Origin: Gammaproteobacteria bacterium
GTDB taxonomy: Bacteria; Pseudomonadota; Gammaproteobacteria; Burkholderiales; Nitrosomonadaceae
Assembly (NCBI GenBank): GCA_015709615.1
Contig: CP054179.1
Coordinates: 620,001-684,000 of the forward strand
Length of the DNA stretch: 64,000 nt
Reading direction: 5' to 3'
How positions within the stretch are numbered: position 1 is the first letter of the stretch; the number at the start of each line of letters is the position of its first letter. The translations under genes were made by a program, and so were the position numbers. This document shows, piece after piece, positions 1 through 9,003 of this stretch. The notes under the pieces are model-generated. The model was not told where the DNA came from and did not search any database. It was given only the letters and a program-made list of their open reading frames with translations.

Positions 1-2
1 GC

Positions 3-266
3 ATTAAGTTGGGTTTGATTTTAGCTGAATTGGTAAAGGTACACGCACTCAAAGCCACACCGGAACAAGTGCGTAATATCATAGAAGATGCGGCGCAAAG
101 TTATGAAAACCCAGAACAGGTTGTCAAATGGCACTATGCTTCATCAGAGCGTTTGCAGGAAGCAGAATCACTGGCATTGGAAGAAAATGTAGTTAATTGG
201 GCGCTCGAAAAAATAAAATTGATTGATAAAACTGTGACTTTCGACGAGCTGATGGGGATATCCTAA
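3..266 (+). CDS. tig: Trigger factor, C-terminal fragment (cut by window edge)
   Basis: Reading frame open from the left edge and ending at TAA 264-266, one base before the clpP start. About 87 residues remain. They are helical and charged, and match the C-terminal chaperone arm of trigger factor (LILAELVKVHAL, then YENPEQVVKWHYAS). Trigger factor is the ribosome-bound peptidyl-prolyl isomerase and chaperone. The N-terminal ribosome-binding and PPIase domains lie outside the window. The identification rests on this tail and on the classical tig-clpP-clpX-lon order. Confidence 0.9.
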   Translation: MKLGLILAELVKVHALKATPEQVRNIIEDAAQSYENPEQVVKWHYASSERLQEAESLALEENVVNWALEKIKLIDKTVTFDELMGIS

Positions 267-267
267 A

Positions 268-909
268 ATGAATCAATTGTTTGAAAATATGCGTGATCTG
301 GAGCCTAAAAACCTGGGATTAATACCCATGGTGATAGAAACCAGCGGGCGGGGTGAACGTGCTTATGATATTTACTCACGATTATTAAAAGAAAGGGTGG
401 TATTTCTGGTTGGCCCTGTCACAGAAGCCAGTGCGAATTTGGTGGTTGCGCAATTTTTGTTTCTTGAATCGGAAAATTCAGAAAAAGATATTCATTTTTA
501 TATAAACTCACCGGGAGGAATGGTATCCGCCGGTTTGGCTATTTATGACACCATGCAGTATATAAAACCGGATGTAAGCACTTTATGTATTGGTCAAGCA
601 GCCAGTATGGGGGCTCTCCTTTTAACTGCAGGTGCGAAGGGTAAACGATACTGTTTGCCGAATTCACGCGTCATGATTCATCAACCGCTGGGAGGCTTTC
701 AAGGACAGGCTTCGGATATCGAGATCCATGCGCGTGAGATATTATATCTTAAGGCTCGGTTAAATGAGATTATGGCAAAACATACAGGACGTCCGGTGTC
801 AGAGGTAGAAAAAGACACCGATCGTGATAACTTTATGAGTGCAACAGAATCTGTAAATTATGGTTTAGTTGATGCAGTATTGGCACAAAGGGAAGAAAGC
901 GCAAATTAA
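268..909 (+). CDS. clpP: ATP-dependent Clp protease proteolytic subunit ClpP
   Basis: 213-residue serine protease that forms the barrel of the ClpXP/ClpAP machines in the cytosol. The catalytic triad is visible: Ser113 in GQAASMGA, His138 in MIHQPLGG and Asp187 in TDRDNF. The oxyanion-hole strand INSPGG is present. Length and N-terminus match the family, including a short propeptide. The ATG lies one base after the tig stop, so translation is probably coupled. clpX follows 62 bp downstream, as in most Proteobacteria. Confidence 0.98.
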   Translation: MNQLFENMRDLEPKNLGLIPMVIETSGRGERAYDIYSRLLKERVVFLVGPVTEASANLVVAQFLFLESENSEKDIHFYINSPGGMVSAGLAIYDTMQYIKPDVSTLCIGQAASMGALLLTAGAKGKRYCLPNSRVMIHQPLGGFQGQASDIEIHAREILYLKARLNEIMAKHTGRPVSEVEKDTDRDNFMSATESVNYGLVDAVLAQREESAN

Positions 910-971
910 GGGAATGCTTGTGCATTTATATAAACACGGGTACCTAAACTCGATTACGGTGGGATAAAGAT

Positions 972-2249
972 ATGCCAGACAAAGCTAGTAGCGAGAAACT
1001 TCTGTATTGTTCTTTTTGCGGCAAGAGTCAGCATGAAGTGAGAAAACTTATTGCGGGCCCTTCGGTTTTTATTTGCGATGAATGTATTGATTTGTGCAAT
1101 GACATCATTCGCGAAGAAATGCAAGGTGATGAGGCGACTAAGCTGGTCAAATCGAATTTACCTGTGCCTCGTGAAATCTGCCAAATACTCGATCAATATG
1201 TAATCGGGCAGGAATCCGCAAAGAAAATTCTTTCCGTAGCTGTTTACAATCATTATAAGCGACTGAGAAACGTAACAAAATCAGATGAAACCGATGATAT
1301 TGAACTTTCAAAGAGCAATATCCTGCTAGTTGGCCCGACAGGCTCGGGTAAAACGCTACTGGCTCAGACCCTGGCTCGATTACTCGATGTTCCCTTTATC
1401 ATGGCTGATGCGACAGCATTGACCGAAGCTGGTTACGTCGGTGAAGACGTGGAGAATATTATTCAGAAATTACTGCAAAAATGCAATTATGATGCCGAGA
1501 AAGCGCAACGTGGCATCGTATACATTGATGAAATCGATAAAATTTCACGCAAATCGGATAACCCCTCTATCACACGCGACGTTTCAGGCGAAGGAGTGCA
1601 GCAAGCTTTATTGAAATTAATCGAGGGAACCATTGCCATGGTTCCCCCACAAGGCGGACGGAAACATCCTAACCAAGAATTTATCCAAGTTGATACGACC
1701 AATATTTTGTTTATATGCGGCGGTGCTTTCGACGGTCTTGATAAAGTGATCAGAGCACGTACCGAGAAAGGCGGAATTGGTTTTGGTGTTGATGTAAAAA
1801 GCCATTCCCGAAAGGATGTAAATAAAACTCTACAGCAGGTAGAACCGGAAGATTTAGTAAAATTTGGCTTGATTCCGGAATTTGTTGGACGGCTGCCAGT
1901 CGTGGCGACACTGGAAGAGCTCAATGAAGCGGCATTAATTCAGATATTGACGGAACCAAAAAATGCACTTGTTAAACAGTACTGGAAAATGTTCAACATG
2001 GAAGGCGGAGTTGAACTGGAGTTTCGCGAAGCGGCCCTAAAAGCAATTGCAAAGAGAGCGCTAACTCGTAAAACAGGTGCACGCGGACTGCGTTCCATTC
2101 TGGAAGAAATACTATTGGATATCATGTACGATCTTCCTTCATTAGAGAATGTCACAAAGGTGGTGATTGATTTTAATTCAACCAATGATGATATCAAACC
2201 AATTTTAATTTACTCAGATCAACCTAAAGTTGCTAAGCGTTCTAAGTAA
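972..2249 (+). CDS. clpX: ClpX ATPase, unfoldase of ClpXP
   Basis: 425-residue AAA+ unfoldase that recognises and threads substrates into ClpP. The N-terminal zinc-binding domain has Cys13, Cys16, Cys35 and Cys38. Walker A is GPTGSGKT near residue 121. Walker B is VYIDEIDKI, and the pore-region GGRKHP motif and sensor arginines follow. Full length, with no disruption. It sits directly after clpP and before lon, so the window opens with a complete ATP-dependent proteolysis block. Confidence 0.98.
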   Translation: MPDKASSEKLLYCSFCGKSQHEVRKLIAGPSVFICDECIDLCNDIIREEMQGDEATKLVKSNLPVPREICQILDQYVIGQESAKKILSVAVYNHYKRLRNVTKSDETDDIELSKSNILLVGPTGSGKTLLAQTLARLLDVPFIMADATALTEAGYVGEDVENIIQKLLQKCNYDAEKAQRGIVYIDEIDKISRKSDNPSITRDVSGEGVQQALLKLIEGTIAMVPPQGGRKHPNQEFIQVDTTNILFICGGAFDGLDKVIRARTEKGGIGFGVDVKSHSRKDVNKTLQQVEPEDLVKFGLIPEFVGRLPVVATLEELNEAALIQILTEPKNALVKQYWKMFNMEGGVELEFREAALKAIAKRALTRKTGARGLRSILEEILLDIMYDLPSLENVTKVVIDFNSTNDDIKPILIYSDQPKVAKRSK

Positions 2250-2424
2250 TTGAATAGATCTAACCGGTTTTGTTATTCGAAAAGAAAATATGCGCATTTA
2301 ATGTTCTTGTTTGAACGATCTATAGATGGCATCGCGTGTTAGTGTATGTTCCTCATTGTCATCTTGTATTTTTAATTTTTGCCTATATTTCATCAAACAA
2401 TTACAAATTTTTTAGTGGATTAAT

Positions 2425-4836
2425 ATGACTTCATTGGCTGAAGATTCTGAACAGTTGGTATTGCCGCTTTTGCCTTTGCGGGATGTGGTGGTTTTTCCGC
2501 ATATGGTTATCCCATTATTCGTCGGCAGGCAAAAATCTATCAAGGCGCTCGAACTGGCAATGGAATCGAATAAAAATATTCTATTGGTCGCACAGAAGAT
2601 AGCATCTAAAGATGATCCTGCACCCGAAGATCTCTATGATGTATGCAGTATTGCCAGTTTGTTGCAAATGTTGAAATTGCCTGACGGCACCGTCAAGGTT
2701 CTGGTGGAAGGCAATCATCGCGCACGGATCCAAGAGTTAATCGACTCTGACACTCATTATTCCGGCAGAGCGACACAAGTCCGATCCAGCACAACGGAAA
2801 ATCCTGAAGTCGAAGCGATGCGTCGCGCCATCCTGAATCAGTTTGATCAGTACGTAAAACTCAACAAAAAGATTCCACCGGAAATCATTACTTCGCTAGG
2901 AGGTATAGATGACGCCGGCCGGCTGGCTGATACCATTGCCGCCTATCTTCCATTAAAACTTGAGCAAAAACAGGAAGTCTTAGAAATATTCGATGTGTTC
3001 AAACGCCTGGAGCACTTACTCGGGCTATTGGAAACCGAATTGGATATCCTGCAAGTGGAAAAACGCATTCGCGGTAGAGTCAAGCGTCAAATGGAAAAGA
3101 GTCAGCGCGACTATTATCTCAATGAGCAAGTGAAAGCCATCCAGAAAGAGCTGGGTGAAGGCGAAGACGGCGCCGATATCGATGAAATCGAGAAAAAAAT
3201 CAAATCGGCTCAAATGCCGAAAGAAGTGCTGGCCAAGGCCGAATCGGAATTAAAAAAACTGCGCCTGATGTCGCCAATGTCTGCCGAAGCTACCGTAGTA
3301 CGCAACTATATCGATGCGCTTGTGACCTTACCTTGGAAAAAGAAAAGCAAGATCAATCAGGATCTTAAAGCAGCCGAAGCAAGACTGGAGCAAGATCATT
3401 ACGGTCTAGAAAAAGTAAAGGAACGGATCGTTGAATACCTTGCAGTTCAACAACGGGTAAATAAGCTGAAAGCGCCGATCCTTTGTTTGGTAGGTCCACC
3501 AGGTGTAGGTAAAACTTCATTGGGACAATCAATCGCGCATGCAACGAACCGGAAGTTTATACGTATGTCGTTGGGTGGTGTGCGCGACGAGGCCGAGATT
3601 CGAGGTCATCGGCGAACTTATATTGGATCAATGCCTGGAAAAATATTGCACAATATGAGCAAGGTGGGGGTCAAGAATCCGTTATTTTTACTTGATGAAG
3701 TCGATAAGATGGGTATGGATTTTCGTGGAGACCCATCCTCCGCTTTGCTAGAAGTTCTTGATCCAGAACAAAATAGTACTTTTGTCGATCACTATATCGA
3801 AGTGGAGTACGATCTGTCAGATGTGATGTTTGTAGCTACGGCAAATACACTGAATATTCCACCGGCATTGCTGGATCGCATGGAAGTGATTCAGCTTTCC
3901 GGATATACAGAAGACGAGAAATTGAATATAGCTACACGGTATTTGTTGACGAAACAAATGCAGAATCATGGCCTTAAAGAGAACGAACTGACAGTTTCAG
4001 AATCCGCGTTGCGCGATATCGCTCGTTACTATACGAGAGAAGCGGGGGTGCGCTCAATGGAGCGGGAAATCTCAAAGATTTGCCGCAAAGCAGTGAAAGC
4101 AATGTTGCTGAAAAAAGGTCAAAACAAAATTACCGTCACCTCTCGCAATCTTGACAAATTCTTAGGCGTAAGACGTTTCACATACGGCGTTGCAGAAGAA
4201 AAAAACCAAGTTGGACAAGTTACTGGTTTGGCGTGGACGGAAGTTGGCGGCGAATTGTTGACTATTGAAGCTGTGGTATTGCCAGGCAAAGGAAAAACCA
4301 TCACCACCGGGCAACTTGGCGAGGTGATGCAAGAATCCATCCAAGCGGCACTTTCAGTAGTCCGGAGCCGTTCCCATCTGCTCGGAATAGCGGAAGATTT
4401 TTACCAAAAGAATGATATTCATATCCATCTTCCGGAAGGAGCAACACCGAAGGATGGCCCAAGTGCAGGGATTGGTATTTGCGTCGCAATGGTGTCAGTT
4501 CTCACGAATATTGCTGTCAGAGCGGATGTCGCTATGACCGGCGAAATTACACTGAGAGGCGAGGTGCTTCCAATCGGCGGTCTGAAAGAGAAATTATTAG
4601 CAGCGCATCGCGGCGGTATTAAAGCAGTCATTATTCCGGACAAAAATGTGAAAGATCTGACTGAAATTCCAGCCAATATAAAAAGTCAACTGACAATTTA
4701 TCCGGTTAAATGGATAGATCAGGTGCTTGATATTGCACTGGAACACAAACCAGAACTGTTCCCTGCCCCGGTTGCACAGCCAGTTCTACAATCCAGTACT
4801 GAAGAAAATTTAATAGAGTCTGTGATTAAGCATTGA
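2425..4836 (+). CDS. lon: Lon protease (ATP-dependent, LonA type)
   Basis: 803-residue cytosolic AAA+ protease. It has an N-terminal substrate-binding LON domain (residues about 10-205), a helical linker, an ATPase domain with Walker A GPPGVGKTS, and a C-terminal protease domain. The Ser-Lys dyad is visible: Ser680 in DGPSAGIG and Lys723 in GGLKEKLL. The 175 bp after clpX hold its own leader; I found no convincing sigma-32 promoter there. hupB, which often follows lon in Betaproteobacteria, is not downstream here. Confidence 0.98.
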   Translation: MTSLAEDSEQLVLPLLPLRDVVVFPHMVIPLFVGRQKSIKALELAMESNKNILLVAQKIASKDDPAPEDLYDVCSIASLLQMLKLPDGTVKVLVEGNHRARIQELIDSDTHYSGRATQVRSSTTENPEVEAMRRAILNQFDQYVKLNKKIPPEIITSLGGIDDAGRLADTIAAYLPLKLEQKQEVLEIFDVFKRLEHLLGLLETELDILQVEKRIRGRVKRQMEKSQRDYYLNEQVKAIQKELGEGEDGADIDEIEKKIKSAQMPKEVLAKAESELKKLRLMSPMSAEATVVRNYIDALVTLPWKKKSKINQDLKAAEARLEQDHYGLEKVKERIVEYLAVQQRVNKLKAPILCLVGPPGVGKTSLGQSIAHATNRKFIRMSLGGVRDEAEIRGHRRTYIGSMPGKILHNMSKVGVKNPLFLLDEVDKMGMDFRGDPSSALLEVLDPEQNSTFVDHYIEVEYDLSDVMFVATANTLNIPPALLDRMEVIQLSGYTEDEKLNIATRYLLTKQMQNHGLKENELTVSESALRDIARYYTREAGVRSMEREISKICRKAVKAMLLKKGQNKITVTSRNLDKFLGVRRFTYGVAEEKNQVGQVTGLAWTEVGGELLTIEAVVLPGKGKTITTGQLGEVMQESIQAALSVVRSRSHLLGIAEDFYQKNDIHIHLPEGATPKDGPSAGIGICVAMVSVLTNIAVRADVAMTGEITLRGEVLPIGGLKEKLLAAHRGGIKAVIIPDKNVKDLTEIPANIKSQLTIYPVKWIDQVLDIALEHKPELFPAPVAQPVLQSSTEENLIESVIKH

Positions 4837-4896
4837 GTTGTTTTTCTGCTGACCTACTTTTTTCTTACCGGCAGGTATTTAGGGAAATTCTAAAAA

Positions 4897-4993
4897 AGCG
4901 GCGAGCGGCAACCAACAAGAAAAAATCAGGTGAAAAAGCCAGCTTACGAGTATTAAATGAGCATTTTTAACCTGATTTCAACGCCGCATGACC
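4897..4993 (+). repeat. Dispersed hairpin repeat, copy A
   Basis: About 100 bp between the convergent genes lon and the ybhP-like gene. The arms AAATCAGGT (4923-4931) and ACCTGATTT (4970-4978) can form a 9-bp stem enclosing a conserved loop with CTTACGAGTA and TGAGCATTT. The same element occurs inverted at 7757-7866. Between the copies one base pair of the stem changes on both sides (T-A here, C-G there), which supports selection for the paired structure. Confidence 0.75.
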
Positions 4994-5032
4994 GCCCCCC
5001 ACCCCCGAACGGAATAGTTTTCCAAAGCATCC

Positions 5033-5794
5033 TCAGAGTTTAAGTAAACGGAACTCGGCAAGCAAAGGGATGTGATCCGACAAATGCCGCCACGGCTGGC
5101 CGTGCAAGTGATTGCAATTCACAATATCCAGCCCACGGTAGTAAATTCGATCCATTGATAATACCGGCAGCCAGGAAGGAAATGTCCGGGCATAAGTGCC
5201 ATGAGTGATTTTGAAAACTTCCCTAACACCCAGACCATGATGCAGAAAATGCTCTGCACGGCCGCGCCAGTCATTAAAATCTCCAGCAACGATGAGCGGC
5301 TCGTTTGCCGGGATATGTGAGTTAATCCGCTCCGTCAGCGTTGAGAGTTGACGTTCTCTCTCTTGTCCAAATAATCCCAGATGCACGCAGATAATATGAA
5401 TTTTATGATAGATTCCGGGAACTTGGATTGTTCCGTGCAAAAGACTCCGGCTAGCCGATTTTAAAAACGAAACATTAATATTTTCCCATTCGATGAAGGG
5501 ATATTTACTTAAAATTGCATTGCCGTGGTGTCCTGATTTGTAAATGGCATTCTTACCATAAGCACAGTGATGCCAAACCTGATCGGCAAGAAATTCAAAT
5601 TGCCGGTTATTGGGCCAGCCCGTGAAACGATGGTTCGATTTATTGCGTTCACCCAGCACTTCTTGCAAAAAAACGATATCCGCATTGATATGCCGCAATA
5701 AGTTTTTGATTTCGTGCAAAACAAAACGCTGGTTAGTCGCACTAAATCCCTTATGAATGTTATACGTTAGAACTTTAAGTGAAGTATTGGACAT
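5033..5794 (-). CDS. ybhP: YbhP-like endonuclease/exonuclease/phosphatase family protein
   Basis: 253 residues starting at ATG 5794. An upstream in-frame extension to 6007 exists, but it overlaps the divergent gene and lacks homology, so the shorter start is preferred. EEP-fold motifs are TYNIHKGFS, IVFLQEV (metal-binding Glu), HGNAILS, VHLGLF, AGDFNDW and the terminal HLSDHIPL. Length and motifs match E. coli YbhP, encoded beside cardiolipin synthase ClsB. The substrate is unknown. Neighbouring lipid-type enzymes suggest a phosphodiester lipid or head-group, but this is inference. Confidence 0.85.
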   Translation of the reverse strand: MSNTSLKVLTYNIHKGFSATNQRFVLHEIKNLLRHINADIVFLQEVLGERNKSNHRFTGWPNNRQFEFLADQVWHHCAYGKNAIYKSGHHGNAILSKYPFIEWENINVSFLKSASRSLLHGTIQVPGIYHKIHIICVHLGLFGQERERQLSTLTERINSHIPANEPLIVAGDFNDWRGRAEHFLHHGLGVREVFKITHGTYARTFPSWLPVLSMDRIYYRGLDIVNCNHLHGQPWRHLSDHIPLLAEFRLLKL

Positions 5795-5876
5795 ACGATT
5801 CTTGAAATTTTCCTGCTTGTCATCAGTCAAAAAAGCAATTGAATTCCGCAAAGACTGATTATTTCCACCATCCCAA

Positions 5877-6365
5877 ATGACTGTCGAATTTATACAATTG
5901 TTGCTGCTCATTATAATCGCAAACGGCGCACCGGTATTCGTACGGATAATCTGCGGCGATAATTTAAACTCGCCGGTTGATTTTGGTATTACATTACCCG
6001 ACAACAACCCAATGTTCGGTTCCTCTAAAACATGGCGCGGGATTCTTGCAGCTCTGTTGATGACGCCCTTAGCTGCTTTATTAATGAATTATCCTTTTGT
6101 CATAGGATTTTTAATAGCAAGTTACGCCGTGATTGGAGATTTGTCATCCAGTTTTATCAAGCGTCGCTTCTCGATGAAGCCAAGCAGCAAGGCACCCATA
6201 CTGGATCAAGTACCCGAATCGCTATTTCCTGCATTAATGATGATGCACACTTTTCATCTGGAATTATCGTCAGCGCTTTGGCTGTCTTTTGTTTTCCTGA
6301 TCATAGACATGGCAATGACCTATATACTTTATCATTGGAAGGTGCTTAAGAAATCGTCCGGTTAG
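5877..6365 (+). CDS. CDP-archaeol synthase-like (CarS family) membrane protein
   Basis: 162 residues with four hydrophobic segments and the conserved block DNNPMFGSSKTWRG followed by GDLSSSFIKRR, diagnostic of the CarS/CdsA-like CTP transferase family (PF01864). The archaeal member makes CDP-archaeol from CTP and the ether lipid. Bacterial homologues exist with an unproven substrate, probably activating a lipid phosphate. A CDP-alcohol phosphatidyltransferase starts 22 bp downstream, the enzyme type that would consume a CDP-lipid. Divergent from the ybhP-like gene, with 82 bp between starts. Family call good, reaction uncertain. Confidence 0.8.
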   Translation: MTVEFIQLLLLIIIANGAPVFVRIICGDNLNSPVDFGITLPDNNPMFGSSKTWRGILAALLMTPLAALLMNYPFVIGFLIASYAVIGDLSSSFIKRRFSMKPSSKAPILDQVPESLFPALMMMHTFHLELSSALWLSFVFLIIDMAMTYILYHWKVLKKSSG

Positions 6366-6387
6366 TTGTTTAGAAACGGTTACTGCG

Positions 6388-6981
6388 ATGGAACATAAAA
6401 AAGACCAAGTCATTAATCTTCCCAATCTAGTCAGCTTAGTGCGGATATTGCTGGCGCCGGCTCTGTTTTATTTTGCTTTTACCAAGCAGCCTGACTGGTA
6501 CATTGGAATATTAATTCTTGCAGTATTTACCGATGTTCTGGATGGTTTCCTAGCCAGATTGCTGAATCAAATAACGGCGATGGGTTCTCGTCTCGACAGT
6601 TGGGGGGATTTTATCATCTACTCAACCATGGCAATTTGTACCTGGATGCTATGGCCTGACATCATACAGCGAGAACAGTTTTATTTTATTATCATTGTTT
6701 TGAGTTTTACTTTACCGGTAATCGCGGGCATCGTTAAATTTCATACGATCATCAGTTATCACACATGGAGCGTAAAACTTGCGGTGGCTGTAACCATAGT
6801 AAGCTATATCCTGCTTTTTACTGAAACTCTGATCTGGCCGTTTAGAATAGCGGCTTTATTTTGTCTCTATGCAGCTATCGAAGAAATCGCAATTACGTTA
6901 TTGATACAACGTGAATTAGTCGATGTCAGAACAGTTTGGCAGGCCCTAAAATACAGAAGAAACAGTCGGAAAGCTAGATAA
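6388..6981 (+). CDS. CDP-alcohol phosphatidyltransferase family protein
   Basis: 197-residue integral membrane enzyme with about six hydrophobic segments. The family signature D-x2-D-G-x2-A-R-x8-G-x3-D-x3-D is complete (DVLDGFLARLLN, then MGSRLDSWGD). The enzyme would transfer a phosphatidyl-type group from a CDP-activated lipid to an alcohol. It could be a PgsA/Pcs-like enzyme. The acceptor cannot be read from sequence. It follows the CarS-like gene in the same direction, suggesting a two-gene lipid module. Confidence 0.85.
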   Translation: MEHKKDQVINLPNLVSLVRILLAPALFYFAFTKQPDWYIGILILAVFTDVLDGFLARLLNQITAMGSRLDSWGDFIIYSTMAICTWMLWPDIIQREQFYFIIIVLSFTLPVIAGIVKFHTIISYHTWSVKLAVAVTIVSYILLFTETLIWPFRIAALFCLYAAIEEIAITLLIQRELVDVRTVWQALKYRRNSRKAR

Positions 6982-7131
6982 TTCCTGACATTACCGGACC
7001 GCGACCGCGTTTCTGAAGGTGTCGGAATCGAATTGATTCAATGTGAATACGGGGCGACGTGAAGTTTCCGGATTGCTTCACGCACTTTTATCGTGATGTT
7101 TGTCGTTCGATGGCAATTTTGGATTTGACCG

Positions 7132-7284
7132 CTATTTACTCGACAGAAATAACATAGCGCAGACAAATGAGATCAACAGTCCCAACAATACAAAGGCCAA
7201 TAACGAATCATTACCAGTCATCATGAATATTCCATAAAGAATCAAGGAAGACACCAGTGAGCCGATCATAAGAAATCCCTTCAT
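7132..7284 (-). CDS. Small two-span membrane protein, 50 residues
   Basis: Open frame of 51 codons from ATG 7284 to TAG 7132. It begins MKGFLMIGSLVSS and encodes two hydrophobic stretches (about residues 3-22 and 28-47) separated by MTGNDS, ending FLSSK. AAGGG lies 10 bases upstream of the ATG as a possible ribosome-binding site. The continuous hydrophobic pattern and lysine-capped ends look like a genuine mini membrane protein. No family is recognised, and it is otherwise isolated in a 900-bp region without long genes. Confidence 0.5.
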   Translation of the reverse strand: MKGFLMIGSLVSSLILYGIFMMTGNDSLLAFVLLGLLISFVCAMLFLSSK

Positions 7285-7400
7285 AACACTAATACCCTTT
7301 CTAAAAATTAATCAAAGTCTGCCAGAATCTTCGGCATGAATTTCCGTTCCGGAAAGATGGTTAGCGATCATCCACACTAACGACAGCGGAAATACCGGGA

Positions 7401-7583
7401 ATGATTCAATATGCATCATATTCGCGAACAGAGCTGCTGCAAGTTTACTCCCCCGCTTCCGGTAAAGCGAGTGTGCCAAGCGAAGCTCTCATGAAACTGC
7501 GCGCGTTTATAGTCTTGGGCGGCAACAGCAAATTGCGTTTTGTGCCTTATGGTTATATCAACGGTGGAGTCGTTATAAGATGA
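7401..7583 (+). CDS. Short open frame, doubtful
   Basis: 60 codons (starts MIQYASYSRTE). No recognised domain, and weak translation signals: GGGA lies immediately before the ATG, too close to be ideal. It ends just before a MITE-like repeat, so it could be the remnant of a gene broken by repeat insertion. Listed only because the surrounding 900 bp otherwise contain just a mini-gene and two repeats. Confidence 0.2.
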   Translation: MIQYASYSRTELLQVYSPASGKASVPSEALMKLRAFIVLGGNSKLRFVPYGYINGGVVIR

Positions 7584-7589
7584 TCAGTT

Positions 7590-7737
7590 GGGGAAGCGCT
7601 GATTAATTCGACGAACGTGATGAAGGGCGAGGCGCACGGAATGCAACAACCGAGACATATCAATCAGATAGGCGAGGGAGTGAGTACCGCGCAACGAAGC
7701 GATTCGTTCGTGCAGTCAATTAATTAGCGCTTCCTTA
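7590..7737 (+). repeat. MITE-like element, copy 1
   Basis: About 148 bp bounded by terminal inverted repeats: GGGAAGCGCTGATTAATT on the left, and the reverse complement of AAGGAAGCGCTAATTAATT on the right. The interior is shared with copies at 12558-12707 and 47592-47746 (common blocks include GAGACATATCAA, GATAGGCGAG and GTACCGCGCAACGAAG). There is no coding capacity, so it is probably non-autonomous, mobilised by a transposase elsewhere. It sits between convergent genes. Confidence 0.75.
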
Positions 7738-7756
7738 GAAAAGCGCTGAAAAACGG

Positions 7757-7866
7757 CCGCATTTGGCTATGCTAAATTGAAATCAGGCTCGAAATGCTCA
7801 CTGTTTACTCGTAAACTGCGCACCTTCCCGCCTGATTTCGCCTTGCTTGGCCACCACTCGCCACTT
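7757..7866 (-). repeat. Dispersed hairpin repeat, copy B (inverted)
   Basis: Reverse-orientation relative of 4897-4993. The arms GAAATCAGGC (7779-7788) and GCCTGATTTC (7830-7839) form a perfect 10-bp stem. Within the loop a second palindrome, GTTTAC-TC-GTAAAC (7803-7816), could form a nested hairpin. Like copy A it lies between the 3' ends of convergent genes (phosphatidyltransferase and PEP-CTERM gene), a usual location for REP-type or terminator-like elements. It begins about 20 bp after MITE copy 1. Confidence 0.75.
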
Positions 7867-7881
7867 TTTGCAGAGTTTAAC

Positions 7882-9003
7882 TTAGCTTGGATTACGGCGT
7901 ACCGCTAGATTACCGATCACGGCCAAACCGATAAGCAGCATGACGTAGGCCGATGGCTCAGGTACCGGTGTCAATACACCGAACAACCCATGACTTTCAT
8001 CGTCCGGCCCTGCAGTGAAATACAACAGATGGCTGCTTCCGGCCAACCCATCATTACCGGGTGCAATCGCCCAGAGTCCGTCAATGGCAAGCGGGTTACC
8101 GTCATTGCCAAGAACCTGCCCCAGAAATGCGTGCGTTGCGGGATCGAAAGCATTGATGTGGCCATCGCCAAAATTACCGACAAGCAACGCGCCAGCCATT
8201 GAGCCGAAGGAAGACGGTGCGATCGCCAATCCCCAAGGCGCATTCAAACTGCCGCCGGTAGCAATGCGAGCAAGGAAATTCCCTTGCAGGTCGTATGCAT
8301 CCACTAACCCCAGCCCCGGCCCGGCCACTTCATCGGGCGACAGAGGATCCTGTTGCGCATAGGTGACGTACAGCGTATCGCCCAAATTTTGTATGTTGAA
8401 CGGCGCATAACCGGATGGCAGCGCAGGATCGGTGAATGTGCCGGAAAGCGAGGGAGTCAGCGCCGAACCTTTGTAGACATCGACTGCACCGGTATGGAAG
8501 TTGGCTGCATAAAGATAGCTATTTCCCGTAATCGTACCGAACGCTGCACCTTTATAGAGCGAAGCGGGCGATGCGACAGCTAACGTTTCAGCGGTTGTGC
8601 CTAAAGCGGGACGCCAACCGGAAACAGTACCGTCTTCGCTGACGAACAGAAACCGGTCGCCATTAAAGTCGCCCGTACCGTTAAAAACCTGGCCCGTGAC
8701 ATTGCCGGCACCGGGGATCGTAACGGTCAATGCTAATTTGCTGGTCGTTTGAGTCGCTGGATCAACGCTATATAACGGGGATGTTGCGGTACCGTTGGCC
8801 GATACCCAGAACGGTCCCGTTGGCGCATACGACAATCCCCAGGCATTTATCAAGCCAGCATCCGTGATTTGTGCGGCATGCGCGCTTTGGTCATCCGTGA
8901 CGAGGTTATCGATATTGAATAAAACCGCATGAGAGGGAAGCGCGAAAGTGGCCAAGAATAGGCCGGTAAAGAGTGCTGTACGATGGAGTCGAATTTTATG
9001 CAT
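7882..9003 (-). CDS. Exported TIGR03118-type beta-propeller protein with PEP-CTERM sorting signal
   Basis: 373 residues. The signal peptide (residues 1-26, ending LPSHA) is followed by repeated beta-propeller-like strands (AWGLSYAPTGPFWVS, LYAANFHTGAVDVY, APWGLAIAP, LLVGNFGDGHINAF). The C-terminus has the tripartite PEP-CTERM tag VPEP, a hydrophobic helix and RR. Such tags are processed by exosortase in exopolysaccharide-producing bacteria. It resembles the TIGR03118 family of unknown function. AAGGAG lies 7 bases before the ATG, fixing the start. Monocistronic. Confidence 0.88.
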   Translation of the reverse strand: MHKIRLHRTALFTGLFLATFALPSHAVLFNIDNLVTDDQSAHAAQITDAGLINAWGLSYAPTGPFWVSANGTATSPLYSVDPATQTTSKLALTVTIPGAGNVTGQVFNGTGDFNGDRFLFVSEDGTVSGWRPALGTTAETLAVASPASLYKGAAFGTITGNSYLYAANFHTGAVDVYKGSALTPSLSGTFTDPALPSGYAPFNIQNLGDTLYVTYAQQDPLSPDEVAGPGLGLVDAYDLQGNFLARIATGGSLNAPWGLAIAPSSFGSMAGALLVGNFGDGHINAFDPATHAFLGQVLGNDGNPLAIDGLWAIAPGNDGLAGSSHLLYFTAGPDDESHGLFGVLTPVPEPSAYVMLLIGLAVIGNLAVRRNPS

